Below, piece after piece: positions 36,162 through 45,088 of a stretch of DNA of 64,000 nucleotides. Below the pieces are notes generated by a model, which had not been told where the DNA came from, did no database searches, and saw only the letters and a list, made by a program, of their open reading frames with translations. This DNA comes from an uncultured Tenacibaculum sp. (lineage in GTDB: Bacteria > Bacteroidota > Bacteroidia > Flavobacteriales > Flavobacteriaceae): NCBI GenBank assembly GCA_947492185.1, contig CANLMR010000006.1, forward strand, positions 62,001 to 126,000, in the 5' to 3' direction. Each line of letters opens with the position of its first letter. Within the stretch, counting starts at the first letter, position 1. The position numbers and the translations under genes were made by a program.

Positions 36162-37892
36162 ATGAAACATATAAAAACCTTACTACTACTTACTTTACTC
36201 ACTTTTTCTCTCTCAAATTTTGGACAATCTGCTCCAATTGCTATTGATGGAATCTTTGATGATTGGACTTCAGATTTAACTACGTTTGTAGACAATAGTG
36301 AAACTATAGATGGAGTAGATTTATTGGAATTCCAAGTAACTAATGATGAAAACTATTTATACATAAGAGTTAAGGCAGATAGAGAATTTGATTTAACAGA
36401 AGGAAGCCCAATACTTCATAATTTCTTCATTTATATTGATACCGATAACAATTCTGACACAGGATTTAAAGTTAGAGATGATTATGGTGCTGAACTTGGT
36501 ATTGAGTTCGCAAATCGAATTATTTATAATAACTTCACTGGAACTTCTGACCCACAAGTACGATTTTCGGATATTGAATTTAGATCTGCACCTACAGTAA
36601 CTTCTAATGAATTTGAAATTGCCATTGGACGAGATGCAATTCCTGACGGAACTAACGCTTTGTTTCCATCATCCTCTATAAAAATATTATTACGCAATAG
36701 ACAAAATTTTGATTGGTTACCAGATTTGAACAATGTGTTAACTTATACTTTTGATGAAACCCCAACAACACCTTATACTCCAATTGACTTTAATAAAACT
36801 GATACTTCTTATATTCGAATTGTAGCTTACAACACTAAGTTAAACTCTCTATTAGATTCAAGTAAACTTGATGAATACGAACGTATTATCAAAGCAATTC
36901 AGCCTGATATTGTAGGATTTGTAGAAAGTTCTGATACTACTACGGATTATATTAAATCATTATTTGACAATTGGATTCCGCTTGGAAATACAGATGGATG
37001 GCATGTTAGAAAACATGGTGGAGAAGTAACTGTTTCTCGTTGGGAAATTATTCAAGAATGGGATTTAACAAGACAATTTCCTGTATTAATTGATTTACCT
37101 GATAGTTATGGCACTGATCTTTTATATACCAATGCCCATTTAAATTGTTGTGGTGCAGATGGTGCAAGACAAGATCAGGTTGATCAGTACGCCGCATTCA
37201 TTTTAGATGCAAAAACTGAAGATGGAATAATTACTTTACCAGAAAATACGCCTATTGTATATTCTGGTGATTTAAACTTAGTAGGACTTTCTCAACAATT
37301 AAAAACCTTATTAACTGGAAATATTCAAGATACTGGAACATACGGAGCTGGTGGACCTTTAGATTGGGATAATTCTGATTTAAAAGAAGAAAATGCTTTA
37401 CAAAGTGATATAAGAATGGGATACACTTGGAGATCAGATGGATCTTCTTTTCCTCCTGGAAAATTAGATTTTATGATTTTTTCTGATCATGTATTAACTT
37501 CAGAGAAATCATTCGTGATCCAAACGGAAGTAATGTCTAATGATCGATTAAATCTATATGGTTTACAAGAATTTGATACAAGTACTGCTTCTGATCATTT
37601 CCCTGTAATTACAGACTTCTCTGTTAGGAGAACCTTGAGTAATTCTGAAGTTACATTATTGGAAAATGCATTGTATCCAAACCCAACTTCTGGGAGTTTA
37701 AACCTACAACTTAAGCGTTCTGGACACTATTCTATTCAAATGTTTAATTCTATTGGAGTTTCTGTTTTATCAACTAAAACATCATCTAATTTACTTCAAT
37801 TAAATATAGAATCATTCGCTAGTGGGTTATATCATGTAAGAATTCAAAAAGAAACTGGAGAATATCAAGTTATAAAAGTCATTAAAAAATAA
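36162..37892 (+). CDS. Secreted endonuclease/exonuclease/phosphatase-family protein with T9SS type A signal
   Basis: About 576 residues. The signal peptide (MKHIKTLLLLTLLTFSLSNFG) begins at the ATG 36162; an upstream in-frame TTG at 36138 overlaps the TAAATTTG promoter-like box and is not used. Residues about 30-200 are a beta-sandwich (sugar or calcium binding style). Residues 230-490 are an endonuclease/exonuclease/phosphatase fold (AYNTKLNSLL, QPDIVGFVESS, SGDLNLVG, and SDHFPVITDF with the catalytic His). The last 75 residues (LYPNPTSGSLNLQL then VIKVIKK) are a type A T9SS sorting domain. A secreted nuclease or phosphatase for DNA or phosphate use is likely. Confidence 0.85.
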   Translation: MKHIKTLLLLTLLTFSLSNFGQSAPIAIDGIFDDWTSDLTTFVDNSETIDGVDLLEFQVTNDENYLYIRVKADREFDLTEGSPILHNFFIYIDTDNNSDTGFKVRDDYGAELGIEFANRIIYNNFTGTSDPQVRFSDIEFRSAPTVTSNEFEIAIGRDAIPDGTNALFPSSSIKILLRNRQNFDWLPDLNNVLTYTFDETPTTPYTPIDFNKTDTSYIRIVAYNTKLNSLLDSSKLDEYERIIKAIQPDIVGFVESSDTTTDYIKSLFDNWIPLGNTDGWHVRKHGGEVTVSRWEIIQEWDLTRQFPVLIDLPDSYGTDLLYTNAHLNCCGADGARQDQVDQYAAFILDAKTEDGIITLPENTPIVYSGDLNLVGLSQQLKTLLTGNIQDTGTYGAGGPLDWDNSDLKEENALQSDIRMGYTWRSDGSSFPPGKLDFMIFSDHVLTSEKSFVIQTEVMSNDRLNLYGLQEFDTSTASDHFPVITDFSVRRTLSNSEVTLLENALYPNPTSGSLNLQLKRSGHYSIQMFNSIGVSVLSTKTSSNLLQLNIESFASGLYHVRIQKETGEYQVIKVIKK

Positions 37893-37923
37893 AAGAACAC
37901 TTTATTTTCATAAAGTGTTCTTT
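37892..37923. terminator. Bidirectional hairpin terminator
   Basis: Perfect 13-base-pair stem AAAGAACACTTTA / TAAAGTGTTCTTT with a six-base loop between two convergent genes. Confidence 0.85.
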
Positions 37924-37947
37924 CTTAAAAATCTATAAAAACTAAAA

Positions 37948-38667
37948 CTAGTTCATAGGAATTTCAATAAATAATAATTCTGACTTAGAATTGGCTTGAA
38001 TACTAAATTCATCTGTATCCGAAACACCAAGAGCATCTCTATGTGCTAATTCTTGGTTATCAACAGCAACATCACCAGATATATTCATTATGTAAACTCC
38101 GTGGTTTTGTGATTTTAAATTATACTGAAATGTTGAACCTTCATCTAAATCTACTCTTGAAAGTTTAGCATCTTGATGTATTTTTAACCCATTTTCATTG
38201 GTATTATCAAGAGAACTCACTAAAACCTGAAGTTTATTCTTTCTGTCTTCCGGATCAAATGACTGTTGATTGTATCTTGGATCTACTCCATCTTGATTAG
38301 GTATAATCCAAATTTGAAATAAACTCAAATAATCTTCAGAAGAACCATTCATTTCCGAATGGTAAATACCTTTTCCTGCCGACATTACTTGCACTTCATT
38401 TGGCTTTACATACAACCACTCATTTGACATGCTATCTTTGTGTTTTAATACTCCACTTAAAGGAATAGTAATAATTTCCATATTTTGGTGTGGATGCGTA
38501 CTAAATCCCATGCTTGGAGCAATTAAATCATCATTTAATACTCTTAAAGCTCCAAATTGCATTCTTTCTGGATTATAAAAATTTGCAAAACTGAAAGAAA
38601 AATTAGCTTGCAACCATCCGTGATTTGCAAACCCTCTTGTATCAGCTGAAAATTTTTCTAACTTCAT
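37948..38667 (-). CDS. Pirin-family protein
   Basis: A 239-residue double cupin of the pirin/YhaK class: G-F-S-T-H-P-H-Q-N-M-E-I (metal-binding His), L-S-G-V-L-K-H-K-D-S, and Y-H-S-E. Pirins in bacteria include quercetin-degrading dioxygenases and redox-sensing proteins. It is the last gene of a five-gene unit (doxX, osmC, FMN reductase, marR, pirin), seven bases after marR, pointing to a quinone or electrophile stress role. Confidence 0.85.
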   Translation of the reverse strand: MKLEKFSADTRGFANHGWLQANFSFSFANFYNPERMQFGALRVLNDDLIAPSMGFSTHPHQNMEIITIPLSGVLKHKDSMSNEWLYVKPNEVQVMSAGKGIYHSEMNGSSEDYLSLFQIWIIPNQDGVDPRYNQQSFDPEDRKNKLQVLVSSLDNTNENGLKIHQDAKLSRVDLDEGSTFQYNLKSQNHGVYIMNISGDVAVDNQELAHRDALGVSDTDEFSIQANSKSELLFIEIPMN

Positions 38668-38674
38668 GACTTTC

Positions 38675-39115
38675 CTATCTTATTTTATCTAACAAATCAC
38701 TTAAAATACCAGCTTCTTCCTCACTTAAATTGTTAATTACATCCAAATCTGCCGTAGACTTATCTAATTCAGATAATAATAACAACCCTTCTTCAGTAAT
38801 ATTAACGTAAACCACTCTTCGATCGTGATCGCATCGAGATCTTTCAATTAAATGTTTTTCAAGAAGCTTATCCATTAGTCTGGTAACATTAGGAGCCCTA
38901 TCTACCATTCTATCCTTTACTACTTGAACCTTTGTTTTTTCGCCTGCTCCTCTTAAGATTCGTAGTATATTGTATTGTTGTGGAGAAATACCATAAGGTT
39001 TAAAAAACTCAACTTCCTTCGTATTTATCCAACTTGCCGTATATTTTATATTAAGAAAAGCTTTAATCTTATTGCTCTCAAAGCTTGAATTAATATCCTT
39101 AGATATATCTCCCAT
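38675..39115 (-). CDS. MarR-family transcriptional regulator
   Basis: A 146-residue winged-helix protein with the MarR core: a recognition helix region D-R-A-P-N-V-T-R-L-M-D-K-L-L and a wing with R-C-D-H-D-R-R-V-V-Y-V-N-I-T-E-E-G. A Cys in the wing (C99 region) may be a redox switch as in some MarR proteins, an inference. It lies inside the redox operon and likely represses it by binding the inverted repeat at 40451-40483. Confidence 0.88.
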   Translation of the reverse strand: MGDISKDINSSFESNKIKAFLNIKYTASWINTKEVEFFKPYGISPQQYNILRILRGAGEKTKVQVVKDRMVDRAPNVTRLMDKLLEKHLIERSRCDHDRRVVYVNITEEGLLLLSELDKSTADLDVINNLSEEEAGILSDLLDKIR

Positions 39116-39128
39116 TTTGTTCTGTTAA

Positions 39129-39659
39129 TTACACTAACTTTTCAAATTCGTTAACAGCAGCACTTAATTGCTGATCCAACTCTTGATCATTAATTTTTCC
39201 TTCACTGAAAACATCGTAAAACTTTGGTAAAGAAAACTTAGTAATTCCTGCTGCTCCCATATGTGGAAATGTTAATTCTGCAGTAGCTAAAACAGAAGCT
39301 CCACCTCTACCACCTGGAGAAGTTGCCATTAATAAAACCTGTTTGTTTCTAAACACTTCTCTATTTTTTCTTGACACCCAATCAAATAAATTCTTAAATG
39401 CTGCTGCATAAGAACCGTTATGTTCAGCTAAAGACACAATGAAACCATCATATTTATCAAGTTCACTATTAAATGCTGTTGCTCCTTGAGGATACTCGTT
39501 ATTTTTCTCTATATCTTCACTATAAATCGGCACTTCAAAATCGTTTAAATCAAGCACATCAAATGATGCTTCATTTAATTTTGATGCTGCGTATGTTGCT
39601 AATTGTTTGTTTATAGAAGTTGTACTTGTACTTCCTGCAAATGCTGCTATTTTCTTCAT
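39129..39659 (-). CDS. NAD(P)H-dependent FMN reductase
   Basis: A 176-residue flavodoxin-fold reductase: FAGSTSTTSINKQLATYAA (phosphate loop for FMN), L-N-D-F-E-V-P-I-Y-S-E-D, and A-E-H-N-G-S-Y. Such enzymes reduce quinones, azo dyes or chromate with two electrons. Its ATG overlaps the osmC stop by four bases. It is part of the stress operon with doxX, osmC, marR and pirin. Confidence 0.88.
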   Translation of the reverse strand: MKKIAAFAGSTSTTSINKQLATYAASKLNEASFDVLDLNDFEVPIYSEDIEKNNEYPQGATAFNSELDKYDGFIVSLAEHNGSYAAAFKNLFDWVSRKNREVFRNKQVLLMATSPGGRGGASVLATAELTFPHMGAAGITKFSLPKFYDVFSEGKINDQELDQQLSAAVNEFEKLV

Positions 39660-40054
39660 AGTATATTGCTTTCTATTATATTTTCTCCTTTAATTATTCT
39701 TGCTACAGGACACTTGCCTGCAATTTCTTTTAATCGTTTTTTTTGTTCATCAGTTGGTTTTTTCTCAAATGAAATATCTTCAACAAAGATTTGTGAAATT
39801 CCGCTCTCAGTTTGAACGTTTTTCTGTGAGATATCCACAGATATCTCTCCTAAATCCCAACCTTTTCTCTGAGCATACATTCGTAAAGTAATTGCTACAC
39901 AACTTCCTAAGGCTGTATACAAATACTCCACTGGAGTAGCGCCATTGTCGTCACCACCTATAGTAACTGGTTCATCCACTACAGCAAAATGATGCCTCAT
40001 TTTTGACTCTACTAAATAATCTCTTGAAGTAAGTTGTAGTTGAACTTTAGCCAT
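39656..40054 (-). CDS. OsmC/Ohr-family protein
   Basis: About 132 residues. The OsmC pattern is present: G-G-D-D-N-G-A-T-P-V-E-Y-L-Y-T-A-L-G-S-C-V-A-I-T-L, with one peroxidatic Cys, and a second Cys late in the protein (GKCPVARIIKG). The pair reduces organic peroxides in the family. The frame is open to 40084, but the ATG at 40054 overlaps the doxX stop and gives the normal start MAKVQLQL, so it is chosen. Confidence 0.88.
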   Translation of the reverse strand: MAKVQLQLTSRDYLVESKMRHHFAVVDEPVTIGGDDNGATPVEYLYTALGSCVAITLRMYAQRKGWDLGEISVDISQKNVQTESGISQIFVEDISFEKKPTDEQKKRLKEIAGKCPVARIIKGENIIESNIL

Positions 40055-40403
40055 TGATTTTCTTACTTGAAATATATGATACAATTACAAGAACAAATCC
40101 AATTACAGCTCCCATTTGCTGCCCATCACCTATCATTACATGTGCAAAAAATGCTAAAAGTGTATTAAAAAAGAAACCTGCATATGCCCATTCTTTTAAT
40201 GATTTATTACTAATGAACCAAAGAGCAACTAATCCTAAAACTTTAGCTGTTGCTAATGGATAAATTAAATATGTTGGATATCCCATTCCTTGAAATGCTT
40301 TCACAATTTCGGGATTATTAAACACGTACATACTTATAGAAAATAACATTAGCAATGTTAACAGTCCTGTAGACACATAAAAGATGATTTTATTTTTATT
40401 CAT
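40047..40403 (-). CDS. DoxX-family membrane protein
   Basis: A 118-residue protein with four predicted transmembrane helices (about 7-27, 45-64, 72-89, 94-112), the size and shape of DoxX-like proteins, often co-encoded with redox-stress enzymes. First gene of the five-gene unit; its promoter and a candidate operator lie just upstream. Its stop overlaps the osmC start. Confidence 0.8.
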   Translation of the reverse strand: MNKNKIIFYVSTGLLTLLMLFSISMYVFNNPEIVKAFQGMGYPTYLIYPLATAKVLGLVALWFISNKSLKEWAYAGFFFNTLLAFFAHVMIGDGQQMGAVIGFVLVIVSYISSKKING

Positions 40404-40429
40404 GACTTATTGTTTTAATAATTACAGTA

Positions 40430-40460
40430 CAAAGTTATGAAAAATAAATTTATTTTCCAA
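40430..40460 (-). promoter_or_regulatory. Promoter of the doxX-osmC-marR-pirin operon
   Basis: On the minus strand: TTG, exactly 20 bases, TAACTTTG, a full match to the Bacteroidota consensus, about 27 bases before the doxX ATG. The -33 TTG lies inside the inverted repeat at 40451-40483. Confidence 0.7.
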
Positions 40461-40483
40461 GGAAACTAAATTTATGGAAAATA
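40451..40483. promoter_or_regulatory. Candidate MarR operator in the divergent promoter region
   Basis: Inverted repeat TATTTTCCA, 15 bases, TGGAAAATA, plus an inner TTTCC-AA-GGAAA. It covers the -33 of the doxX operon and lies just before the -33 of the divergent MarR-GNAT gene. Which of the two MarR-type proteins binds is not known. Confidence 0.5.
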
Positions 40484-40490
40484 ATTCATT

Positions 40491-40521
40491 TTGTTTTAAT
40501 CTAAGAAATTTTATAAATTTG
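40491..40521 (+). promoter_or_regulatory. Promoter of the MarR-GNAT gene
   Basis: TTG (40491-40493), exactly 20 bases, TAAATTTG (40514-40521), followed by C, ending 31 bases before the start codon. Full match to the Bacteroidota consensus. Confidence 0.7.
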
Positions 40522-40552
40522 CATAAGTACTTATATAAATATTAATAATAGT

Positions 40553-41506
40553 ATGGATGCATTACAAGGAATTGGTGAAATAGGAATAGGATCACGACTT
40601 AAGAGATTAAGTGAATACATGATGAAGGACACTCAGGTTGTTTATGACACTTTAGGTTTTGATTTTGATCCCTACCTCTTTCCTACTTTTAAAATAATAC
40701 TCCATAAAAAAGAAGTAACGAACACAGAAATAAACAAGAGCTTAAAAACATCGCAACCTGCAACAACTCAGGTGATCAACAAACTAGAGAAAAAAGGATT
40801 AGTTGTTTTAAAAGGACATCCGAATGACAAACGTAAAAAGGTAATTTCTTTATCTAAAAAAGGACATGATTTGGTAAAAGAAATACAACCCTTATGGAAA
40901 AGCATTGAGTATACAATTAAAGAATACACAAGAATAACATCTGATTCTTTAATTGAACACATTAATAGTCTAGAGAAAAAATTTATTGAAAAAAGTTTTA
41001 GTGAAGCAATTATGGAACACTACACATTAAATCATAAAAAACAGTTAGAAATTATAGAATTTCAAGAAGAGTACGCGAAACACTTCTACGAATTAAATAT
41101 AGAATGGTTGAAAACCTATTTCTATGTCGAACCATTTGATGAGGAGGTATTGAGTAAACCTCAAAAATATATTATTGATAAAGACGGACATGTATTTTTT
41201 GCCAAATTAAACGATGAGGTTGTTGGTACTGTTGCCTTAATGCCTCTTGATGATAAAGGTACTTTTGAATTGACAAAAATGGCAGTTTCGCCAAAACACA
41301 GAGGTTATAAAATTGGTCAACAATTAATGACTAAATGTATCGACTTTGCCAAAGAGCATCAATTTAGCACACTTCTACTCTATTCAAATACCTTACTGGA
41401 AAATGCAATTTATATTTATAGAAAATACGGTTTTGTAGAGGTTCCTTTGGAGGAAAACTCACCATACAAAAGAAGTGATATTAAAATGGTATATAAAGGG
41501 TTATAA
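40553..41506 (+). CDS. MarR-GNAT fusion protein
   Basis: A 317-residue protein. Residues 1-150 are a MarR-type winged helix (N-K-S-L-K-T-S-Q-P-A-T-T-Q-V-I-N-K-L-E-K-K-G then H-P-N-D-K-R-K-K-V). Residues 165-317 are a GNAT acetyltransferase with the acetyl-CoA loop V-S-P-K-H-R-G-Y-K-I-G-Q-Q-L and N-A-I-Y-I-Y-R-K-Y-G-F. This fusion is known in other bacteria. It may sense a small molecule or acetylate it while controlling the divergent redox operon. The start follows a full promoter match. Confidence 0.88.
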   Translation: MDALQGIGEIGIGSRLKRLSEYMMKDTQVVYDTLGFDFDPYLFPTFKIILHKKEVTNTEINKSLKTSQPATTQVINKLEKKGLVVLKGHPNDKRKKVISLSKKGHDLVKEIQPLWKSIEYTIKEYTRITSDSLIEHINSLEKKFIEKSFSEAIMEHYTLNHKKQLEIIEFQEEYAKHFYELNIEWLKTYFYVEPFDEEVLSKPQKYIIDKDGHVFFAKLNDEVVGTVALMPLDDKGTFELTKMAVSPKHRGYKIGQQLMTKCIDFAKEHQFSTLLLYSNTLLENAIYIYRKYGFVEVPLEENSPYKRSDIKMVYKGL

Positions 41507-41513
41507 ATCAAAC

Positions 41514-41594
41514 GCCATTACGACTAGGTAAAGACGAAGTAATCTGCACAATAAAAAGATTGCTTCATCCCGAAGGATCGCGATTCGCAATGAC
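41514..41594. repeat. Flavobacterial intergenic repeat copy
   Basis: Starts GCCATTACGACTAGG and ends CGCAATGAC, with internal AAGATTGCTTCATCCCGAAG. Same family as the other copies in the window. It lies in the gap before the EamA transporter gene. Confidence 0.6.
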
Positions 41595-41714
41595 AGTAAA
41601 ATATAAACACACTTAATCGGATTAGTAGATTTAACCGTAATACTTTAAAATAATAAGGCCTAAATGATTCCTAATAACTAGCTTTGCCGCTTTTAATGCA
41701 AAAAGTAGTTTGAT

Positions 41715-42617
41715 ATGTGGATGTATTTAGGCCTTTTGGCTGCTTTATTTTTAGGTTTACATAATTTATGTAAAAAGCACGCAGTACAAAATAATGAAGT
41801 ATATCCTGTTCTTCTAGGAACTTTAATTAGTGGACTATTACTTTTATTTCCTTTTTATATCGGTTCTCATTTTTTTCCAGAAGCAACTTTAAAAGCTGGA
41901 TTCATAATTCAAGATATTCCATTAGAAAAGCACGGGTATATTTTTATTAAATCTATGATTATGTGTTCTTCTTGGATTTTAGCCTATCAAGCTTTAAAGC
42001 ATTTACCTCTTACTATTGTTGCTCCTATTCGATCTGGAGGACCATTTTTTACTTTTTTAGGAGCTATTTTCATTTATCAAGAACGTCCAAACTTTTATCA
42101 ATGGATTGGTTTTTTCTTGATTATTTTCTCTGTGTATTTGTATTCACAAGTAGGAAAAAAAGAGGGAATTATTTTTAAAAGTAACAAATGGATTTATGCT
42201 ATTATTGGAGCTACTTTTTTAGGAGCTTCTAGCGGATTATATGATAAGTTTCTTATTCAACAAATTAGCTTGAACCCTCAAACCTTACAGTTTTGGTTTT
42301 GCTTTTACTGTATTTTGATTTTATTAGTTGTGCTAAGTATTATTTGGTTTCCAAAAGCTGAAAGACGAAAAGCTTTTAAATGGCGTTGGTCAATTCCTGC
42401 TGTAGGGGTTTTATTACAAACTGCAGATTACTTTTACTTTAAAGCGCTACAAGATCCTGAAGCATTAATTATGTTGTTATCTGCAATTAAAAGAAGTCAA
42501 CTTATAATTGCTGTAGTTTTAGGAGGTATTCTTTTTAAAGAGAAGAATAAACGTAAAAAATTATTGCCCTTAGCCGGAATTATGATTGGTGTTGCTTTGA
42601 TTTTGTATTCGGATTAA
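41715..42617 (+). CDS. EamA/DMT-superfamily transporter
   Basis: A 300-residue integral membrane protein with about ten transmembrane helices and the two-repeat EamA layout (first repeat near 1-140, second near 155-300; V-A-P-I-R-S-G-G-P-F-F-T-F-L-G-A-I-F-I-Y-Q-E-R in the first). Family members export or import small metabolites. The substrate is not readable. Flanked on both sides by intergenic repeats. Confidence 0.85.
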   Translation: MWMYLGLLAALFLGLHNLCKKHAVQNNEVYPVLLGTLISGLLLLFPFYIGSHFFPEATLKAGFIIQDIPLEKHGYIFIKSMIMCSSWILAYQALKHLPLTIVAPIRSGGPFFTFLGAIFIYQERPNFYQWIGFFLIIFSVYLYSQVGKKEGIIFKSNKWIYAIIGATFLGASSGLYDKFLIQQISLNPQTLQFWFCFYCILILLVVLSIIWFPKAERRKAFKWRWSIPAVGVLLQTADYFYFKALQDPEALIMLLSAIKRSQLIIAVVLGGILFKEKNKRKKLLPLAGIMIGVALILYSD

Positions 42618-42628
42618 AACAAAGATTT

Positions 42629-42685
42629 GTCATTCCCGTGAAAACGGGAATCAATTATGAGATTCCGCATCAAGTGCGGAATGAC
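42629..42685. repeat. Short palindromic repeat (GTCATTCC...GGAATGAC)
   Basis: Two hairpins side by side: ATTCCCGTGAAAACGGGAAT and ATTCCGCATCAAGTGCGGAAT, with outer ends GTCAT/ATGAC. Lies between the convergent transporter gene and the membrane/AAA+ operon and may also terminate transcripts. Confidence 0.6.
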
Positions 42686-42714
42686 ATTAAAAGAAAAAAC
42701 AATTAAACTATTTA

Positions 42715-44415
42715 TTAACTCTTCTTTTCCAAAGATTTAATAGAGTCAATTTGCTTTTGCAGTTTCTCTATTTCCTTATCATTTTTATTTTCGTTCAACT
42801 TAATATTAATTGAATCAATAACCGCTTTGCTTTGATCTTTAAATACGCTTGGATTTATTTTAAAGTAATCGTTTGTAGTTTCACTTTCTTTCCACGCTTC
42901 TCCTAATTGCTCAAATACATTTACATCCCACTGACTTGGGTGCTTTGCATCAATCCAAATTACATCTCTATACTCACTATCAATTAATGCTAAATCTGGA
43001 GTAGCTGATCCATCAAACTTATTAGATTCATCTCGTATCGCAGAAATTGTACCTAAGAAAAACATACGCTTTCTTCCCGCAATATCTTTAATGTATGGTC
43101 TAAACTCGACAGGTTTATTTACAGACCAATCAAATTCTTTACGAGATTCTATAACCTTTAATGGCATTGCAGAAACTCCTGCATAACCTTGTTTTTTAGA
43201 AGCATGATCGTAATAGTATAATTTATCTGTTCCATCTGCTGGAATAAAAACACTATACGTTAAACTTGTTCTTTCGTCTCCTACCGGTTCTAATCCAAAC
43301 CAATGATATAATCCTGTATAGGCATCAGATTTTGTGTCTGAGAAATCAAAATCGGTAACAAATGGTTGTTGGTTTTGATCATCTGGTAAATCTGGAATTT
43401 TAACCGCAGTTTCCATATTCCATGGTAAAGGATCACTAAATCCTCCAATAAACTTTAAAGATTCTGCTTGTAAACGAGAAACCTTTTCTGCTAGTGTATT
43501 TTGCTTAGTTAAATATGGATAGCTTCTCATTTCTTCTGGAGAAATATATGTTCCTTTACCAATTAAAAGACGTTCAATGTAATCGTTGAAATCATGTTCT
43601 CCATTTTCAATTACCATTACTCCACCAAAACTTGGATATGGAAAAAAGAATCCTTTCCAATTAATTAAACTTACTACCTGTACCCAAGCTCCTTTATCAT
43701 TTTTCATGTAATAGGTATCACTTGGTTCCATATTAAATAATTGGAAAATATTGAAACGTTGTACAACAGCATTATAGGTGTTTCTACTAAACTTCAATGA
43801 TTCACCAATTGAGAACGTAACTGGAATTCTATTCTCGCTAGAAAACCTTGGAAATGGCGTTGTACTTGATACGGCAAAAACCTCTTCTGTATTATCTGTC
43901 ATACCTTGCCAAGCATATTTCTCGGTGGGTTGAATTGCCATTGTCCATTTATTAATCGTATCAATTCGAACCAAATGAGGTAAGGAAACATCTTTTGTTT
44001 CTCCTACAGATTCATTTGCCATTGAAAAGATATTCATTAAAGGCTGAATACGTTCATTTCTAGTTAACGGTAATTCGTTTATTTCAACACGATTTAAACT
44101 ATTAAATACATTGTATGTTTTAACATAATCGTACATTTTTAAATGCCAACCTAAAAAATATAATCCACCTAGAAAAAGTGTAATTAAAATAAGCGTAAAA
44201 AATCGTCCTCCTGTGCTTGCCGTCTTTCTGAATTTTCGTAATCCAAAAAACAATACAGAAAAACATAATAAAATGATAAAAATGTATTTTCTAATAAATA
44301 ATAATCCAGGTTGAAAATCATCTCTTAAAATGAAAAGTGCTAATAACAAGATTAGCGATAGAAAAATTACAATGAATTTTTGCTTTCCTCCTTTATTCCA
44401 ATAGTTTTTAATCAT
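42715..44415 (-). CDS. Membrane-anchored protein of unknown function in the AAA+ operon
   Basis: A 566-residue protein with three N-terminal transmembrane helices (about 14-30, 40-57, 72-92) and a large, mostly beta, extracytoplasmic domain rich in Trp and Tyr, ending in a coiled-coil-like Lys/Glu/Asn stretch (535-560). No family recognised. It is separated from the next operon gene by a repeat element, and may be the last gene of the unit or a separate one. A surface or periplasmic scaffold for the AAA+ machine is one possibility. Confidence 0.6.
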   Translation of the reverse strand: MIKNYWNKGGKQKFIVIFLSLILLLALFILRDDFQPGLLFIRKYIFIILLCFSVLFFGLRKFRKTASTGGRFFTLILITLFLGGLYFLGWHLKMYDYVKTYNVFNSLNRVEINELPLTRNERIQPLMNIFSMANESVGETKDVSLPHLVRIDTINKWTMAIQPTEKYAWQGMTDNTEEVFAVSSTTPFPRFSSENRIPVTFSIGESLKFSRNTYNAVVQRFNIFQLFNMEPSDTYYMKNDKGAWVQVVSLINWKGFFFPYPSFGGVMVIENGEHDFNDYIERLLIGKGTYISPEEMRSYPYLTKQNTLAEKVSRLQAESLKFIGGFSDPLPWNMETAVKIPDLPDDQNQQPFVTDFDFSDTKSDAYTGLYHWFGLEPVGDERTSLTYSVFIPADGTDKLYYYDHASKKQGYAGVSAMPLKVIESRKEFDWSVNKPVEFRPYIKDIAGRKRMFFLGTISAIRDESNKFDGSATPDLALIDSEYRDVIWIDAKHPSQWDVNVFEQLGEAWKESETTNDYFKINPSVFKDQSKAVIDSINIKLNENKNDKEIEKLQKQIDSIKSLEKKS

Positions 44416-44432
44416 TTTTTAGTTTTTTGGTT

Positions 44433-44552
44433 GTCATAACGAATGAAATGAAACTATCTCTACTTTAAGATTGCTTCTTCAATTTAAAATAAATTTTAAA
44501 TATGACTCGCAATGACATGATTTATTCAGATTCCCACCTTCGTGGGAATGAC
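44433..44552. repeat. Flavobacterial intergenic repeat inside the AAA+ gene set
   Basis: Runs from GTCATAACGAATG through AAGATTGCTTCTTC and ACTCGCAATGAC to a hairpin ATTCCCACCTTCGTGGGAAT and GAC. It fills the gap between the 566-residue and the 173-residue genes. Confidence 0.65.
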
Positions 44553-44564
44553 ATTAGTAACATA

Positions 44565-45086
44565 CTAAAGTAATCCTTTATCCTTTAAACGCTCTCTTGC
44601 GCTTTTCTGATCTTCTTTAGGTGTTTCCTCTTTTTTAATTTCTTCAACTTCTTCTTCTTGTTTTTCAGACTTTAAATCTTCAATCAAATCTTTGCCTTTT
44701 TCAATAGTATCTTGAACAATATCTCCTAAAGAATCTGAATGTTCATCAATAATTTCACCTGATTTAAAAATAAATCCTGCAATATAAGTTCCTACAATTG
44801 TACCTACAATCATTGACATAAATAATGAAATTGTAGTTACATTAATTGGTAATAAAAACTGAGCAACTATAATTCCTAGTAAAAATAATGATGTGATAAA
44901 AACTAAACGCAATACGAACGATTGTTGATATACGAACCCTTTCGTATCAATTTCTTTCATTTGTAAATCTTTCGAATACATTAATTTGTTAAAAAAACGA
45001 TACAACTGATTTCCATTTGATTCTCTCCAATACAACACAATTCCAAATAATATTGCAGCTACAAAAAGTATTAATTCTAGTGTCAT
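44565..45086 (-). CDS. Membrane protein with charged coiled tail
   Basis: A 173-residue protein with transmembrane segments near 3-18, 57-77 and 84-108, and a cytoplasmic-like tail (120-173) very rich in Glu and Lys (K-S-E-K-Q-E-E-E-V-E-E-I-K-K-E-E). The tail could bind partner proteins. It is two bases from the 411-residue gene. No family recognised. Confidence 0.6.
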   Translation of the reverse strand: MTLELILFVAAILFGIVLYWRESNGNQLYRFFNKLMYSKDLQMKEIDTKGFVYQQSFVLRLVFITSLFLLGIIVAQFLLPINVTTISLFMSMIVGTIVGTYIAGFIFKSGEIIDEHSDSLGDIVQDTIEKGKDLIEDLKSEKQEEEVEEIKKEETPKEDQKSARERLKDKGLL

Positions 45087-45088
45087 GT

